From Palsa-504 sp050010815 (lineage in GTDB: Bacteria; Actinomycetota; Actinomycetes; Streptosporangiales; Streptosporangiaceae): a stretch of 5,788 bases of DNA. The stretch covers positions 1 to 5,788 of the forward strand of contig JBEKKH010000533.1 in assembly GCA_050010815.1 (NCBI GenBank), read 5' to 3'. Made by a program: the position numbers and the translations under genes. This document shows, piece by piece, positions 5,713 to 5,788 of this stretch (positions within the stretch are counted from its first letter, which is position 1; each line of letters opens with the position of its first letter). Below the pieces are notes generated by a model. The model made no database searches and was not told the DNA's origin. It was given only the letters and a program-made list of their open reading frames with translations.

Positions 5713-5788
5713 TCAGGCCCGGCTCGGCCGTGATTCGTTGAAGGCACTGACGCCGCCTTTGGCGTCCGGGTAGCAGCTGAAGTACTCC
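5713..5788 (-). CDS. C-terminal fragment of a probable crotonase-fold enoyl-CoA hydratase, 5' end outside the window
   Basis: The frame reading leftward from the window edge gives 24 residues, EYFSCYPDAKGG followed by VSAFNESRPSRA, then TGA at 5715-5713. The pattern of an aromatic or charged helix, then a small residue run, then AFxExRxP close to the stop is the usual C-terminus of enoyl-CoA hydratase/isomerase proteins (compare FWEKRAPDF in the other crotonase here). The fragment is too short to name a subfamily. It lies 30 nt upstream of the SDR on the same strand, so it is probably co-transcribed. If it is a hydratase, it would fill the BadK-like step before the dehydrogenase. No frameshift or other damage is visible; it is cut only by the window. 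Confidence 0.6.
   Translation of the reverse strand, partial: EYFSCYPDAKGGVSAFNESRPSRA

Noticed and set aside
4699..5733. Plus-strand open frame of 344 codons, and similar ones at 3972-4922, 2274-3104, 1710-2192 and 185-865
   Set aside because: All are antisense shadows of the minus-strand genes, with biased composition and no family features.

Overview
The window is GC-rich (around 70% by eye), with strong G/C preference at third codon positions and tightly packed genes. That suggests a high-GC actinobacterium (Frankia, Streptomyces, Mycobacterium or Actinomadura type). No marker in the window fixes the genus. Every gene I can support lies on the minus strand, so transcription runs from right (5788) to left (1). 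All of it looks like one catabolic acyl-CoA operon, cut at both ends by the window.

Layout in the direction of transcription: (1) the last 24 codons of a probable crotonase-fold enoyl-CoA hydratase (5788-5713); (2) a complete NAD-type short-chain dehydrogenase resembling 2-hydroxycyclohexanecarboxyl-CoA dehydrogenase BadH (5682-4897); (3) a 64-nt gap with a perfect 20-bp palindrome just after the SDR stop; (4) a TTG-started crotonase of the MenB/BadI (ring-forming or ring-cleaving) branch (4832-3987); (5) two adjacent paralogous double-hotdog MaoC/FAS1-like dehydratase proteins (3973-2834 and 2834-1728); (6) a CaiB/BaiF (class III) CoA-transferase (1731 to beyond position 1) that is a fusion of two CoA-transferase domains, the second cut by the window edge. 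From gene 4 to the left edge the genes overlap or nearly touch (ATGA and TGATG junctions), which indicates translational coupling.

Working hypothesis: a crotonase hydrates an enoyl-CoA, the SDR oxidises the resulting 3-hydroxyacyl-CoA, and the BadI-like enzyme hydrolyses the beta-keto ring C-C bond. This is the badK-badH-badI logic of cyclohexanecarboxylate and reductive benzoate degradation. The two hotdog proteins would add an (R)-type hydration or dehydration step, and the fused CoA-transferase would load or exchange CoA. Family assignments are from sequence motifs; substrate and pathway are inference. Plus-strand open frames, including one of 492 codons, are antisense shadows of these genes. 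I saw no RNA genes, mobile elements, CRISPR arrays, convincing promoter or intrinsic terminator.
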